This document shows, piece after piece, positions 1 through 6,604 of a stretch of 6,604 nucleotides of DNA (its first letter is position 1; each line of letters starts with the position of its first letter). The stretch covers positions 1 through 6,604 of the forward strand of contig JADHVS010000234.1 in assembly GCA_016783865.1 (NCBI GenBank), read 5' to 3'. Position numbers and translations under genes: made by a program. The notes under the pieces are model-generated. The model did not search any database, was not told where the DNA came from, and saw only the letters and a list, made by a program, of their open reading frames with translations. The stretch comes from Bacteroidales bacterium. GTDB lineage: Bacteria > Bacteroidota > Bacteroidia > Bacteroidales > SM23-62.

Positions 1-1257
1 GAATTAACCCAATTCTATATCGGCCGGTTAAAAAAATTCGGAGACACCCTGGAATGTGTCATCACACCGACCGATGATCTGGCCCTGAAGCAGGCACAAA
101 AAGCGGATGAAGAATTATCACGTGGGATCTACCGGGGACCGCTCCATGGGATCCCATACGGTGCAAAGGACCTGCTCAGTCTGCCCGGCTATAAAACCAC
201 ATGGGGTGCAATGCCATACAAGGACCAGGTCCTGGATGAAACGGCAACAGTGATCCGGAGGCTGGAGGAAGCAGGAGCTGTTCTGGTGGCAAAATTATCT
301 CTTGGTGCACTGGCCATGGATAACGTATGGTTTGATGGCATAACGCGAAATCCCTGGGACCTGGAACAGGGCTCAAGCGGCTCATCGGCAGGATCTGCTG
401 CAGCCACATCTGCGGGATTGGTTGGATTTTCAATCGGGACTGAAACCTGGGGATCCATTGTATCTCCATCAAACCGTTGCGGGGTAACCGGACTGCGACC
501 GACCTTCGGGGCGGTGAGCAGGTACGGGGCCATGGCACTTAGCTGGACCATGGATAAGATTGGACCGATATGCCGTTCTGCGGAAGGATGCGCAATGGTA
601 TTTGATGCCATCCATGGAAAAGATGAGAAAGATCCCTATTCCCTGGAGGCATCATTTAACTACAACCCTGGACTTGATCTGCAAAATCTTAAAGTGGGCT
701 ATCTCGAAGATCTCTTCAAGTCAAAATATGGTAATCGTGAAAACGACAGTATTACCCTGGAAGCAATTCAATCACTGGGAGTTACTCTACTGCCTGTTCA
801 TCTTCCCGATGATATTCCTATTCCTGCTCTCGGTATCATCCTATGGGCAGAAGCATCGGCTGCCTTCGATGAATTAACGAGAAGCAACCGGGATGACATG
901 CTGGTACTGCAAACCAAAGAAGCCTGGCCAAATTTCTTCCGGCAGGGCCGGTTTGTGCCTGCCGTTGAATATATCCAGGCAAGCCGCATCAGAACAGAGC
1001 TCATCAGAGAGGTACACGAACTTTTTAGTCAGTATGATGTAATATTGAGCCCTTCATTTGGCGGAGACCAAATGCTCATGACCAACTTAACAGGACATCC
1101 CTGTGTGGTTATACCAAATGGATTCAACGATAAAGGGCTGCCAACCAGTTTCTGTATCCTGGGGAACCTGTTCGATGAAGCTACTATACTTGCCATGGCA
1201 AAAGCCTACCAGGAAGCAACTGATTGGGATGAGCAATATCCCCCTCTGTTTGATTAG
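1..1257 (+). CDS. Amidase-signature family hydrolase, 5' end cut off by the window
   Basis: The reading frame is open from base 1, so the true start lies upstream; 418 residues remain before the TAG stop, and roughly the first 100-130 residues of a typical family member appear to be missing. The Ser-cisSer-Lys catalytic set of amidase-signature enzymes is visible: Lys56 in GIPYGAKDLL (bases 166-168), the cis-Ser in GSSGSSAGSAAA (Ser128, bases 382-384) and the nucleophile Ser152 in GTETWGSI (bases 454-456), followed by the conserved block CGVTGLRPTFGAVSRYGAM. Family members hydrolyse C-N amide bonds, and GatA of the tRNA-dependent amidotransferase belongs to the same fold. No GatB or GatC gene is nearby, and the GTETWGS form of the nucleophile loop suggests a stand-alone amidase rather than GatA. 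Substrate and location cannot be told because the N-terminus, where a signal peptide would be, is missing. It converges with the aldo/keto reductase, the two stop codons overlapping, so a shared operon is excluded. The family call is secure; its biological role is unknown. Confidence 0.9.
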   Translation, partial: ELTQFYIGRLKKFGDTLECVITPTDDLALKQAQKADEELSRGIYRGPLHGIPYGAKDLLSLPGYKTTWGAMPYKDQVLDETATVIRRLEEAGAVLVAKLSLGALAMDNVWFDGITRNPWDLEQGSSGSSAGSAAATSAGLVGFSIGTETWGSIVSPSNRCGVTGLRPTFGAVSRYGAMALSWTMDKIGPICRSAEGCAMVFDAIHGKDEKDPYSLEASFNYNPGLDLQNLKVGYLEDLFKSKYGNRENDSITLEAIQSLGVTLLPVHLPDDIPIPALGIILWAEASAAFDELTRSNRDDMLVLQTKEAWPNFFRQGRFVPAVEYIQASRIRTELIREVHELFSQYDVILSPSFGGDQMLMTNLTGHPCVVIPNGFNDKGLPTSFCILGNLFDEATILAMAKAYQEATDWDEQYPPLFD

Positions 1258-2306
1258 GGGATAAATGGATAATCCCGGTTAATCAGGTTGGCTGATTTCA
1301 TCTCTTTCCAGAAAGCTTCCGGGATCCTGGCCTGAACCAGGTTAACATTATCCCGGATCCTTTCAGGTTTACTGGTATTCAGTGAAATACTTACAACAGA
1401 TGGAGGAGTCATCCCGAATCCAACACAAGCCTCAGCAGGCGTAATGTCGTAATTGTGGCAAATGGCATAAAACTTTTTCCTCCACTTGAATAATGGCTGA
1501 TCTGCCGGATCTGACGACTGCACTTTCCTGTAATCAAAAAAATCTCCCCCGGTAAGAAATCCGGCATGAAAAACAGCTGAATTAATAACACTGATCTCCC
1601 TGTTTTCCAGGTCCGTAATGAAATCCATGATATCAGGCGGATGTTTCATAATGGTCAGGCTGATGGCCAGCATCACCCAATCCAGGTCAATCCGGTCGGT
1701 AAACTCTTTTATAATATGCCAGTCTTTGGCCCCGATACCAACTGCCTTTACCTCCCCGGCAGCCTTTAGTTCATTCAGAGCATGGTAGGCACCCAGAACA
1801 TCGTCTATTCTTTTCACACGATCAGACTTATCCTTTGAAGCGGCCAGGTATTCATCCGGATCATGAACCGAGACAATTTCAGTCTGATATCCATCTAAAA
1901 GTTCCAATCCCTGCTGGTAACATTCTGTAATACCATCATAGCTAATCGTCTGAACCGCATCATGCTTGAGGCCGGCCCAGACTCCGGGTTCAAAAGTTGG
2001 CTCCGGTGTGGTTAAAGGAGTCCTTATCCATCCAAGCTTATTACTGATAAGGATATCATCACGATCAATCCCCAGCTCCTTTAATCCCCGGCCAATGGTT
2101 TCCAGTGCCAATCCTGCACCGTATTTACCGGCCGTATCAATGACAACAGGTGCATCAACCCAATCAAACCATTCCCTGATGATACCCAGCTTGGTATGGT
2201 CATCAAGTGCCTGGTAAAGGTTACCAAGGCAACTGGTACCGAAAATAACCGGCGGGACCAATAAACCGGTTTTACCTAATGGTGATTTGACCTTCAGTTT
2301 GTTCAT
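1254..2306 (-). CDS. Aldo/keto reductase, probable L-fucose (D-threo-aldose) 1-dehydrogenase
   Basis: A complete 350-residue protein with the aldo/keto reductase barrel. The catalytic tetrad can be placed at Asp57 and Tyr62 (VVIDTAGKYGAG), Lys90 (ILISNKLG) and His148 (EIVSVHDPDEY). The N-terminal LGKTGLLVPPVIFGTSCLGN block and the C-terminal SISLNTSKPERIRDNV cofactor-binding region fit the branch that holds D-threo-aldose 1-dehydrogenase / L-fucose dehydrogenase. Such enzymes oxidise L-fucose with NAD(P)+ to L-fuconolactone in the cytoplasm, the first step of the non-phosphorylative route. The specific substrate is inferred mainly from context: it starts three bases (AAA) after the stop of a fuconolactonase-like gene and lies close to a GH29 fucosidase. 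No Shine-Dalgarno sequence precedes the ATG, so translation is probably coupled to the upstream gene. Its TAA stop shares bases with the TAG of the convergent amidase. The same fold also holds pyridoxal 4-dehydrogenases and other sugar dehydrogenases, so the family is sure and the substrate only probable. Confidence 0.88.
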   Translation of the reverse strand: MNKLKVKSPLGKTGLLVPPVIFGTSCLGNLYQALDDHTKLGIIREWFDWVDAPVVIDTAGKYGAGLALETIGRGLKELGIDRDDILISNKLGWIRTPLTTPEPTFEPGVWAGLKHDAVQTISYDGITECYQQGLELLDGYQTEIVSVHDPDEYLAASKDKSDRVKRIDDVLGAYHALNELKAAGEVKAVGIGAKDWHIIKEFTDRIDLDWVMLAISLTIMKHPPDIMDFITDLENREISVINSAVFHAGFLTGGDFFDYRKVQSSDPADQPLFKWRKKFYAICHNYDITPAEACVGFGMTPPSVVSISLNTSKPERIRDNVNLVQARIPEAFWKEMKSANLINRDYPFIP

Positions 2307-2309
2307 TTT

Positions 2310-3137
2310 TCAGTTTTCTATGCTATAAAAGGTAAGCGCATTTTTGCCAAATACCATTTCTTTTTCATGCTCCGGGATGAAATCATCCAGCAATCCGAAC
2401 ACCTTGCTATACTCACCTGCAAGCCTGCAAACCGGCCAATCGGAACCAAACATCAGCCTGTTACTGCCAAATGAATCATAAACCACCTCCATATATGGAA
2501 TAATATCTTCAGGTACCCATCCCTCCCAATCTGCTTCGGTTACCATCCCCGAAATCTTACAATACACATTTCCGAATCCGGCCAGTTCCTGCATTAATGA
2601 TTTCCATGGCTCCAATTGATTATCTCTTATTTTTGGTTTGGCAATATGGTCGATCACAAATTTCTGCCCGGGAAACTTTTCAACCAGCCGGATCGTATTG
2701 GGAAGATGATCATCAAAGACCAGGAGATCATAAGTAAGGTGATATTCCTTCAGCATTGAAATCCCCCTGACAAAATCCGGATGCAGCATAAAATCCGGAT
2801 CGGGTTCATCATGGATTACATGTCGTACTCCCCTGAATATTTGAAACTTAGAATAATCTTTCAGCCTTTCATTCAAATCGGGCGATCTCAGATCAACCCA
2901 ACCAACAATCCCTTTAATGAAGTCGTAATGATCAGCCAGGGAGAGTAAAAACCGGTTCTCCTCATCCATCTGCCGGGCCTGAACCGCCACGCAGCCTTCA
3001 ATACCTGTTTTGTCCATTTCTGTTTTCAAGTCTTCCGGCAGGTAGCTCTTCTTAAGGATATCCATCCGGTCATCCATCCAGACATAATCTTTATGATTAT
3101 ATCTCCAGAAATGTTGATGTGCATCAATTCTCATCAT
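2310..3137 (-). CDS. Amidohydrolase (COG3618), probable L-fuconolactone hydrolase
   Basis: A complete 275-residue TIM-barrel amidohydrolase of the usual length for the COG3618 lactonase group. Visible landmarks are the N-terminal HxH motif in RIDAHQHFW (His7, His9), His164 in FVIDHIAKP, Lys194 in VYCKISG, and the strongly conserved GSDWPV block carrying Asp233. No signal peptide is present, so it should be cytoplasmic. Characterised members open sugar 1,4- or 1,5-lactones, including L-fucono- and L-rhamnonolactone; related members act on 2-pyrone-4,6-dicarboxylate. Placement directly before an aldo/keto reductase and near an alpha-L-fucosidase favours hydrolysis of L-fuconolactone to L-fuconate; this assignment is an inference. 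The start is ATGATGAGA, and either Met could be used (275 or 274 residues). The gene begins six bases after the TAA of the sulfatase-like gene and ends with TGA three bases before the reductase ATG, so the three are very probably co-transcribed. No Shine-Dalgarno sequence is seen. Confidence 0.88.
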   Translation of the reverse strand: MMRIDAHQHFWRYNHKDYVWMDDRMDILKKSYLPEDLKTEMDKTGIEGCVAVQARQMDEENRFLLSLADHYDFIKGIVGWVDLRSPDLNERLKDYSKFQIFRGVRHVIHDEPDPDFMLHPDFVRGISMLKEYHLTYDLLVFDDHLPNTIRLVEKFPGQKFVIDHIAKPKIRDNQLEPWKSLMQELAGFGNVYCKISGMVTEADWEGWVPEDIIPYMEVVYDSFGSNRLMFGSDWPVCRLAGEYSKVFGLLDDFIPEHEKEMVFGKNALTFYSIEN

Positions 3138-3143
3138 AACAAT

Positions 3144-3878
3144 TTATCGGGATGGCTGCTTGTAGAAATTACGCAGGTTCAGTGTATCATCAAGTGATCT
3201 GCCGAGTAATTCAAGCTGGTTAAACATATCCTCCATCCTGTCGGTATATTTTGCATCTCCAGCCAGGTCATTCAGCTCGAAAGGATCATTAAGCAAATCA
3301 TATAATCTCCTTACCCCGGCTTTCGGATACAGAATTAATTTGTACTGTTCGTCGCGAATCATCCGCTGCAAATCCCTGTAACATCCGTAAATATAAGGAT
3401 AACTGCCTTCTCTGCCCTTACCCTGGATAAGAGACCACAGACTATTAAACTCCACATGATCAGGCTTTTGTATTCCTGAAAGCTCCAGGGTTGTTGGTAA
3501 GATGTCCTGCAGATAAACCGGGACATCTGAATTACTATTTGCATCAATACCCGGGCCAACCACAATCAACGGGGGTTTCATGCTGTGTTCATACATGTTC
3601 TGTTTTCCCATCAGGCCATGCTCTCCACAACCTAATCCATGGTCGGCTGAATATATGATATAGGTGTTATCGTCCAATCCCAGGCTTTCCAGCTCACTGA
3701 TGATCCTTCCTATCTGGTGATCCAGATGTGTGATGATAGCATTGTATTCAGCAAGGTGAGTTTTAACTGCAAAGGGGGTTCGGGGAAAGGGAGCAAGTTT
3801 TTCATCAGGCCTCTCAGAGCATGACACCAGGGCTAAAAATCCAGTCAGTACCAGTAATGTGGGTATGTAGATTTTCAT
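3144..3878 (-). CDS. Sulfatase-derived lipoprotein lacking the N-terminal catalytic half (probable in-frame deletion)
   Basis: From the ATG at 3878 the protein is 244 residues, about half the usual sulfatase length of around 500. Residues 1-20 form a good lipoprotein signal peptide (MKIY, a hydrophobic stretch, lipobox LVSC with Cys20). Only four residues later the sequence matches a sulfatase interior: DEKLAPFPRTP (25-35), HLAEYNAIITHLDHQIGRI (41-59), SADHG (Asp79, His80), GKQNMYEHS (Lys92, His98), and the C-terminal RMIRDEQYKLILYP and LYDLLNDPFELNDLAGD blocks. Absent are the Asp-Asp metal ligands and the C/S-x-P-x-R formylglycine signature that lie in the N-terminal half of the family, so hydrolysis of sulfate esters is not expected. 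The frame is nevertheless intact, with no internal stop. Intact relatives would remove sulfate from fucose or other sugars of polysaccharides at the cell envelope. The frame stays open upstream to 4013, but that extension would run past the start of the divergent fucosidase and would bury the signal peptide, so the ATG at 3878 is preferred. It may be a pseudogene, a repurposed protein or an assembly artefact. Confidence 0.8.
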   Translation of the reverse strand: MKIYIPTLLVLTGFLALVSCSERPDEKLAPFPRTPFAVKTHLAEYNAIITHLDHQIGRIISELESLGLDDNTYIIYSADHGLGCGEHGLMGKQNMYEHSMKPPLIVVGPGIDANSNSDVPVYLQDILPTTLELSGIQKPDHVEFNSLWSLIQGKGREGSYPYIYGCYRDLQRMIRDEQYKLILYPKAGVRRLYDLLNDPFELNDLAGDAKYTDRMEDMFNQLELLGRSLDDTLNLRNFYKQPSR

Positions 3879-3972
3879 ATGCAGGTTGATGATTATTCTT
3901 TGACAATAAAAATAATTAATTTTGGAAGCAATCGGGTCAACACCTGACACTAATACTAAAAATCGCATAATC
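3879..3972. promoter_or_regulatory. Divergent control region between the sulfatase-like operon and the fucosidase gene
   Basis: These 94 bases separate two start codons that face away from each other, so promoters for both transcripts should lie here. The centre (about 3899-3924) is strongly A/T-rich. On the minus strand TATTTTTA (3907-3914 in plus coordinates) is a one-mismatch match to TAnnTTTG, 28 bases before the sulfatase-like ATG, with no well-spaced upstream TTG or TTTG. A small inverted repeat GTCA-5-TGAC lies at 3936-3948; its four-base arms make an operator possible but not shown. Neither start codon has a Shine-Dalgarno sequence; both are preceded by A/T-rich leader, as is common in Bacteroidota. 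Shared control of release and catabolism of fucose is a reasonable inference from the layout. Confidence 0.55.
3899..3924 (+). promoter_or_regulatory. Candidate Bacteroidota-type promoter for the GH29 fucosidase
   Basis: TAATTTTG at 3917-3924 matches the Bacteroidota -7 consensus TAnnTTTG exactly, and TTTG at 3899-3902 could serve as the -33 element. The 14-base gap between them is shorter than the roughly 17-20 bases usually seen, which weakens the call. Transcription would start near 3930, giving a leader of about 40 bases before the ATG at 3973. Confidence 0.42.
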
Positions 3973-5472
3973 ATGAAGAAAATCATCGCCCTTTTGACAA
4001 TTTTTATCCTCATTACTTCCCTGAGCTGCCAGCAGGGAGGAAAACAACAAACAACGGATGAACCATTGAAATTTGAAGCCGAATGGGAATCGCTGCAACA
4101 ATATAAAGTGCCGGAATGGTTCCTGGATGCAAAGTTTGGAATCTACACCCACTGGGGGGCCTATTCCGTCCCGCAATATGAAAACGAATGGTATCCGAGA
4201 CTGATGTATATGAAAGATGATGAAGGCAGGGGTGCGGAGTTTTATGAATTTCACAAGGCTACCTTCGGAGATCCTTCTGAGTTTGGGTACAAAGACCTGA
4301 TCCCCTTATTCACAGCAGAAAAATTCAATGCAGAAGAATGGGCCGAACTGTTTAAAAAATCGGGTGCTCAATTTGCGGGACCAGTGGCAGAACATCACGA
4401 CGGGCTGGCTATGTGGGACAGCGATTTAACACATTGGAACGCCATGGATATGGGGCCCGGTCGCGATGTGGTGGGTGAACTGGCCGAAGCTGTCAGGGCA
4501 CAAGGAATGAAATTCGTTACCTCCTTCCATCATGCTTTCCACTGGAAATATTATGAGCCATCTTATAAGCTTGAAAATCCCGACACAAAAAATCCGGAAT
4601 TCTGCGGCGCTGATAACATCTATCCGCCTATACATGAACCCGGGGATCCTGCTTCAGAAGAATTCCTCAACATGTGGCTGGCCAAAACAAAAGAAGTGAT
4701 TGACAAATACCAGCCCGATTATTTATGGTTTGATTTTGGCTGGAAAGAACCCGAGTTTGAACCCTATAAAAAGAAGTTTCTCGCCTATTATTACAACCAG
4801 GCTCTGGAATGGGGTAAAGAAGTTGTGGTTACCTACAAACATGAAGACCTGCCAAGGGGTGTCGCCGTGCTCGACCTGGAAAGGGGCAAGCTCGACACAC
4901 TCAGTATTGATCCCTGGATCACCGATACATCGATCGATTTTAAATCATGGAGTTACATTTCAAAGCCCAGGTATAAACCGGTTAACATGCTGGTAGACAA
5001 CCTGGTCGACCGTGTGAGCAAGAACGGAAACCTATTGCTGAATATCGGCCCTCATCCCGACGGATCTATTCCTGAAGAACAAAAAGAGCTCCTGCTGGGT
5101 ATTGGGGCATGGCTCGATGTAAATGGTGAAGCCATTTATGGCACCAGGCCATGGACAAAGTATGGAGAGGGTCCGACAAAAGGTGTTGGAGGATATTTTT
5201 CAGAAGAAGAGGATGATTTCTATTCAGCGCAGGATATTCGCTTCACCACTAAAGAAAAAGCTTTCTATGTGATCGCATTGGATTGGCCTTTGGATGGTAA
5301 GGTGGTTGCTGCCGAATTAAATTCAGATTCCGGGTTAGGTGAAATCAAATCTGTATCTATGCTGGGTAGTTCCTCTGAAATAGTGTGGGACCAGGATGAA
5401 GATGGACTCACACTGCATTTCCCGGAAGACAAGCCATGCGATCATGCATACGTTTTTAAACTTGAAATCTGA
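3973..5472 (+). CDS. Exported GH29 alpha-L-fucosidase
   Basis: From the ATG at 3973 the protein has 499 residues, the normal size for GH29: a catalytic barrel up to about residue 375 and a C-terminal beta-sandwich-like part. Residues 1-19 (MKKIIALLTIFILITSLSC) are a signal peptide with a lipobox-like SLSC, so it is probably a lipoprotein facing the periplasm or cell surface. Family landmarks are FGIYTHWGAYS (55-65), EHHDGLAMWDS (140-150), the nucleophile Asp254 in PDYLWFDFGW, DLERG (301-305) and NGNLLLNIGPHPDGSIP (351-367). Glu303 in DLERG is one candidate acid/base, but this residue varies across GH29 and I cannot fix it by eye. The enzyme would release terminal L-fucose from polysaccharides or glycans; linkage preference cannot be read. 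It is divergent from the operon carrying the likely fucose-oxidising enzymes and ends 16 bases before the stop of the convergent receptor. An in-frame TTG at 3922 would add 17 residues before the signal peptide and overlap the -7 element, so it was not chosen. Confidence 0.93.
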   Translation: MKKIIALLTIFILITSLSCQQGGKQQTTDEPLKFEAEWESLQQYKVPEWFLDAKFGIYTHWGAYSVPQYENEWYPRLMYMKDDEGRGAEFYEFHKATFGDPSEFGYKDLIPLFTAEKFNAEEWAELFKKSGAQFAGPVAEHHDGLAMWDSDLTHWNAMDMGPGRDVVGELAEAVRAQGMKFVTSFHHAFHWKYYEPSYKLENPDTKNPEFCGADNIYPPIHEPGDPASEEFLNMWLAKTKEVIDKYQPDYLWFDFGWKEPEFEPYKKKFLAYYYNQALEWGKEVVVTYKHEDLPRGVAVLDLERGKLDTLSIDPWITDTSIDFKSWSYISKPRYKPVNMLVDNLVDRVSKNGNLLLNIGPHPDGSIPEEQKELLLGIGAWLDVNGEAIYGTRPWTKYGEGPTKGVGGYFSEEEDDFYSAQDIRFTTKEKAFYVIALDWPLDGKVVAAELNSDSGLGEIKSVSMLGSSSEIVWDQDEDGLTLHFPEDKPCDHAYVFKLEI

Positions 5473-5488
5473 TATACAGGGAAGGGTA

Positions 5489-6604
5489 TTAAAAATATAC
5501 TCTCCATAGTACGAGGGGAAGGATCCCTATCTGATATTCCTGCTTAATCTGGCCTGAGCCGGGATCAAAGCTTTCCAGGAACTGGTTTTTTCGATTAGTA
5601 ACATTCTGTATATCTATTGCAATCAAGTGCCCTACCATGGGCCTGTTGAGTTTGTAGGAGAAACGGATATCGATTCTGAAAAAGTCTTTGTTTCTGTCTT
5701 CATAAACCCTGGAATAGTCATATACGGTTTTTTGCTCCACAATTGACCTGTCGAGATCAATAGGCACCTTTCTCAATCCGCCGGCCCACATTGTACGGGC
5801 ATCAATGGCAAAAGAATTCTGCTTTTTGAACCGGAACTCATAACCACCTAACATATTAAAAATATAATTGCCATTGAATGCCGTATTCCGGATAACACCA
5901 TCGCTTGCTTTGTATTTTGAATCAAAAATTGACAAAGTGAACAGGTAATAATAATTCCCGGAAAAAAAATGTTCAAATGTAAATTCCATTCCTATATTCC
6001 GGCCGGTACCTTCATTTACCAGGCTGTCATAATCTCCCCAGGAAAAACTACCTCCATAATTTACCAGGGATATCCAGGATGGTATCTGCTTTACAGGTAT
6101 ATTATACAGTTTCTGGTAGTAGACTTCTGTTTTAAGCCGCAGGTCGGGACTAAATAAATGCTGGAAGCCAAGTACTACATGATGGCTCCGGGTAAATCCT
6201 ATATCCTTATTGGTTTGTATATAGATTGACTGAAGGGTATCTGCTAAAGTCTCCTCAAAATATACCATCCTGGGTTGGATCTGGCTGTGAAGTCCGTATC
6301 CAAAACTGAGTTTATTCTTTTGATTTAAATCCCAATTCAGGCTGGCCCTGGGTTCAACAGCCCGTTCACTGTTAAGCGATACCTGCTGATAGTGAAGTCC
6401 GGATATTAAACTCAGGTCATCAGATAACCAGTGCCTCCATTGTATAAAGGCCTGGAAAATAAACAGATCAGCTTTTACATCAACTGTTCTCAGATAATCG
6501 TTTAGCTTCAGATTATAGATGCTATCCCTGTAATTGACCTGCATGAAATCTAAATTGATCCCGGTGATCAAATGGTCCCTGGCACTGAATTTTTTCCTGA
6601 GGTT
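5489..6604 (-). CDS. TonB-dependent outer-membrane receptor, C-terminal barrel only (5' end outside the window)
   Basis: The frame is open to the right edge and gives 371 residues ending in TAA at 5489-5491. The sequence shows alternating amphipathic beta-strands rich in Tyr and Phe. Recognisable blocks include VEPRASLNWDLNQKNKLSFG, the TRSHHVVLGFQHLF region, LKTEVYYQKLYNIPV, and near the end AIDIQNVTNRKNQF, finishing in VLWRVYF with the terminal Phe typical of outer-membrane barrels. These fit the last strands of a TonB-dependent receptor of the smaller Bacteroidota type; the TonB box, plug and any carboxypeptidase-like N-terminal domain would lie beyond the window. It does not look like the end of a SusC protein and no SusD gene follows it, so glycan import is not supported. 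Its substrate is unknown. It converges with the fucosidase across a 16-base gap and is probably transcribed independently of the fucose genes. Confidence 0.85.
   Translation of the reverse strand, partial: NLRKKFSARDHLITGINLDFMQVNYRDSIYNLKLNDYLRTVDVKADLFIFQAFIQWRHWLSDDLSLISGLHYQQVSLNSERAVEPRASLNWDLNQKNKLSFGYGLHSQIQPRMVYFEETLADTLQSIYIQTNKDIGFTRSHHVVLGFQHLFSPDLRLKTEVYYQKLYNIPVKQIPSWISLVNYGGSFSWGDYDSLVNEGTGRNIGMEFTFEHFFSGNYYYLFTLSIFDSKYKASDGVIRNTAFNGNYIFNMLGGYEFRFKKQNSFAIDARTMWAGGLRKVPIDLDRSIVEQKTVYDYSRVYEDRNKDFFRIDIRFSYKLNRPMVGHLIAIDIQNVTNRKNQFLESFDPGSGQIKQEYQIGILPLVLWRVYF

Noticed and set aside
176..611. Two minus-strand open frames inside the amidase gene
   Set aside because: They lie wholly opposite a strongly conserved coding region, show low-complexity Pro/Ser/Arg composition and match no family.
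3936..3948. Inverted repeat GTCA-5-TGAC as a defined operator
   Set aside because: Four-base arms are expected by chance in a region of this size; mentioned only as part of the control region and not listed as a separate site.
3922..3972. TTG start at 3922 extending the fucosidase by 17 residues
   Set aside because: It would place a polar stretch before a clear signal peptide and the codon falls inside the best promoter element; the ATG at 3973 begins MKKIIALLTIF directly.
3879..4013. Extension of the sulfatase-like frame to the Met at 4013
   Set aside because: This would run 41 bases into the divergent fucosidase gene and bury the lipoprotein signal peptide that starts at 3878.
4700..4996. 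Overlapping open frame inside the fucosidase gene
   Set aside because: It is an out-of-frame shadow of the GH29 catalytic region; no recognisable domain or start signal.
5473..5510. Possible terminator between the fucosidase and the receptor
   Set aside because: Only a four-base GTAT/ATAC pairing around an A-rich loop is present, too weak for an intrinsic terminator.

Overview
The window looks like a piece of a Bacteroidota chromosome. The evidence is a C-terminal TonB-dependent outer-membrane receptor, lipoprotein-type signal peptides on a sulfatase-like protein and a glycoside hydrolase, start codons without Shine-Dalgarno sequences behind A/T-rich leaders, and a TAnnTTTG-type promoter element. 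I cannot place it below phylum level. The gene set (fucosidase, sulfatase, fucose oxidation enzymes) suggests an organism that feeds on fucose-containing, possibly sulfated, polysaccharides such as algal fucans, but that habitat is an inference.

Layout from left to right: (1) 1-1257, plus strand, the C-terminal 418 residues of an amidase-signature hydrolase whose start lies outside the window. (2) 1254-3878, minus strand, a tight three-gene run read from right to left: a sulfatase-derived lipoprotein that has lost its N-terminal catalytic half, a COG3618-type amidohydrolase resembling L-fuconolactone hydrolases, and an aldo/keto reductase resembling L-fucose (D-threo-aldose) 1-dehydrogenases. 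Gaps inside this run are 5-6 and 3 bases, so it is almost certainly one operon. (3) 3879-3972, a 94-base A/T-rich divergent control region. (4) 3973-5472, plus strand, an exported GH29 alpha-L-fucosidase. (5) 5489-6604, minus strand, the C-terminal beta-barrel part of a TonB-dependent receptor, convergent with the fucosidase.

How they may work together: the fucosidase would release L-fucose outside the cytoplasm. The aldo/keto reductase would oxidise it to the lactone and the amidohydrolase would open the lactone to L-fuconate, which are the first two steps of the non-phosphorylative L-fucose pathway. The later enzymes (fuconate dehydratase onward), a fucose permease and a SusC/SusD pair are not in the window. 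The amidase and the receptor have no obvious place in this scheme.

The most unusual item is the sulfatase-like gene. A complete lipoprotein signal peptide is joined in frame, within a few residues, to the C-terminal half of a sulfatase, so the formylglycine motif and the first metal-binding Asp pair are absent. This is either a real in-frame deletion, a repurposed remnant, or an assembly artefact. There is no gene-free stretch longer than about 100 bases, and I saw no RNA genes, CRISPR array, insertion sequence or convincing terminator.
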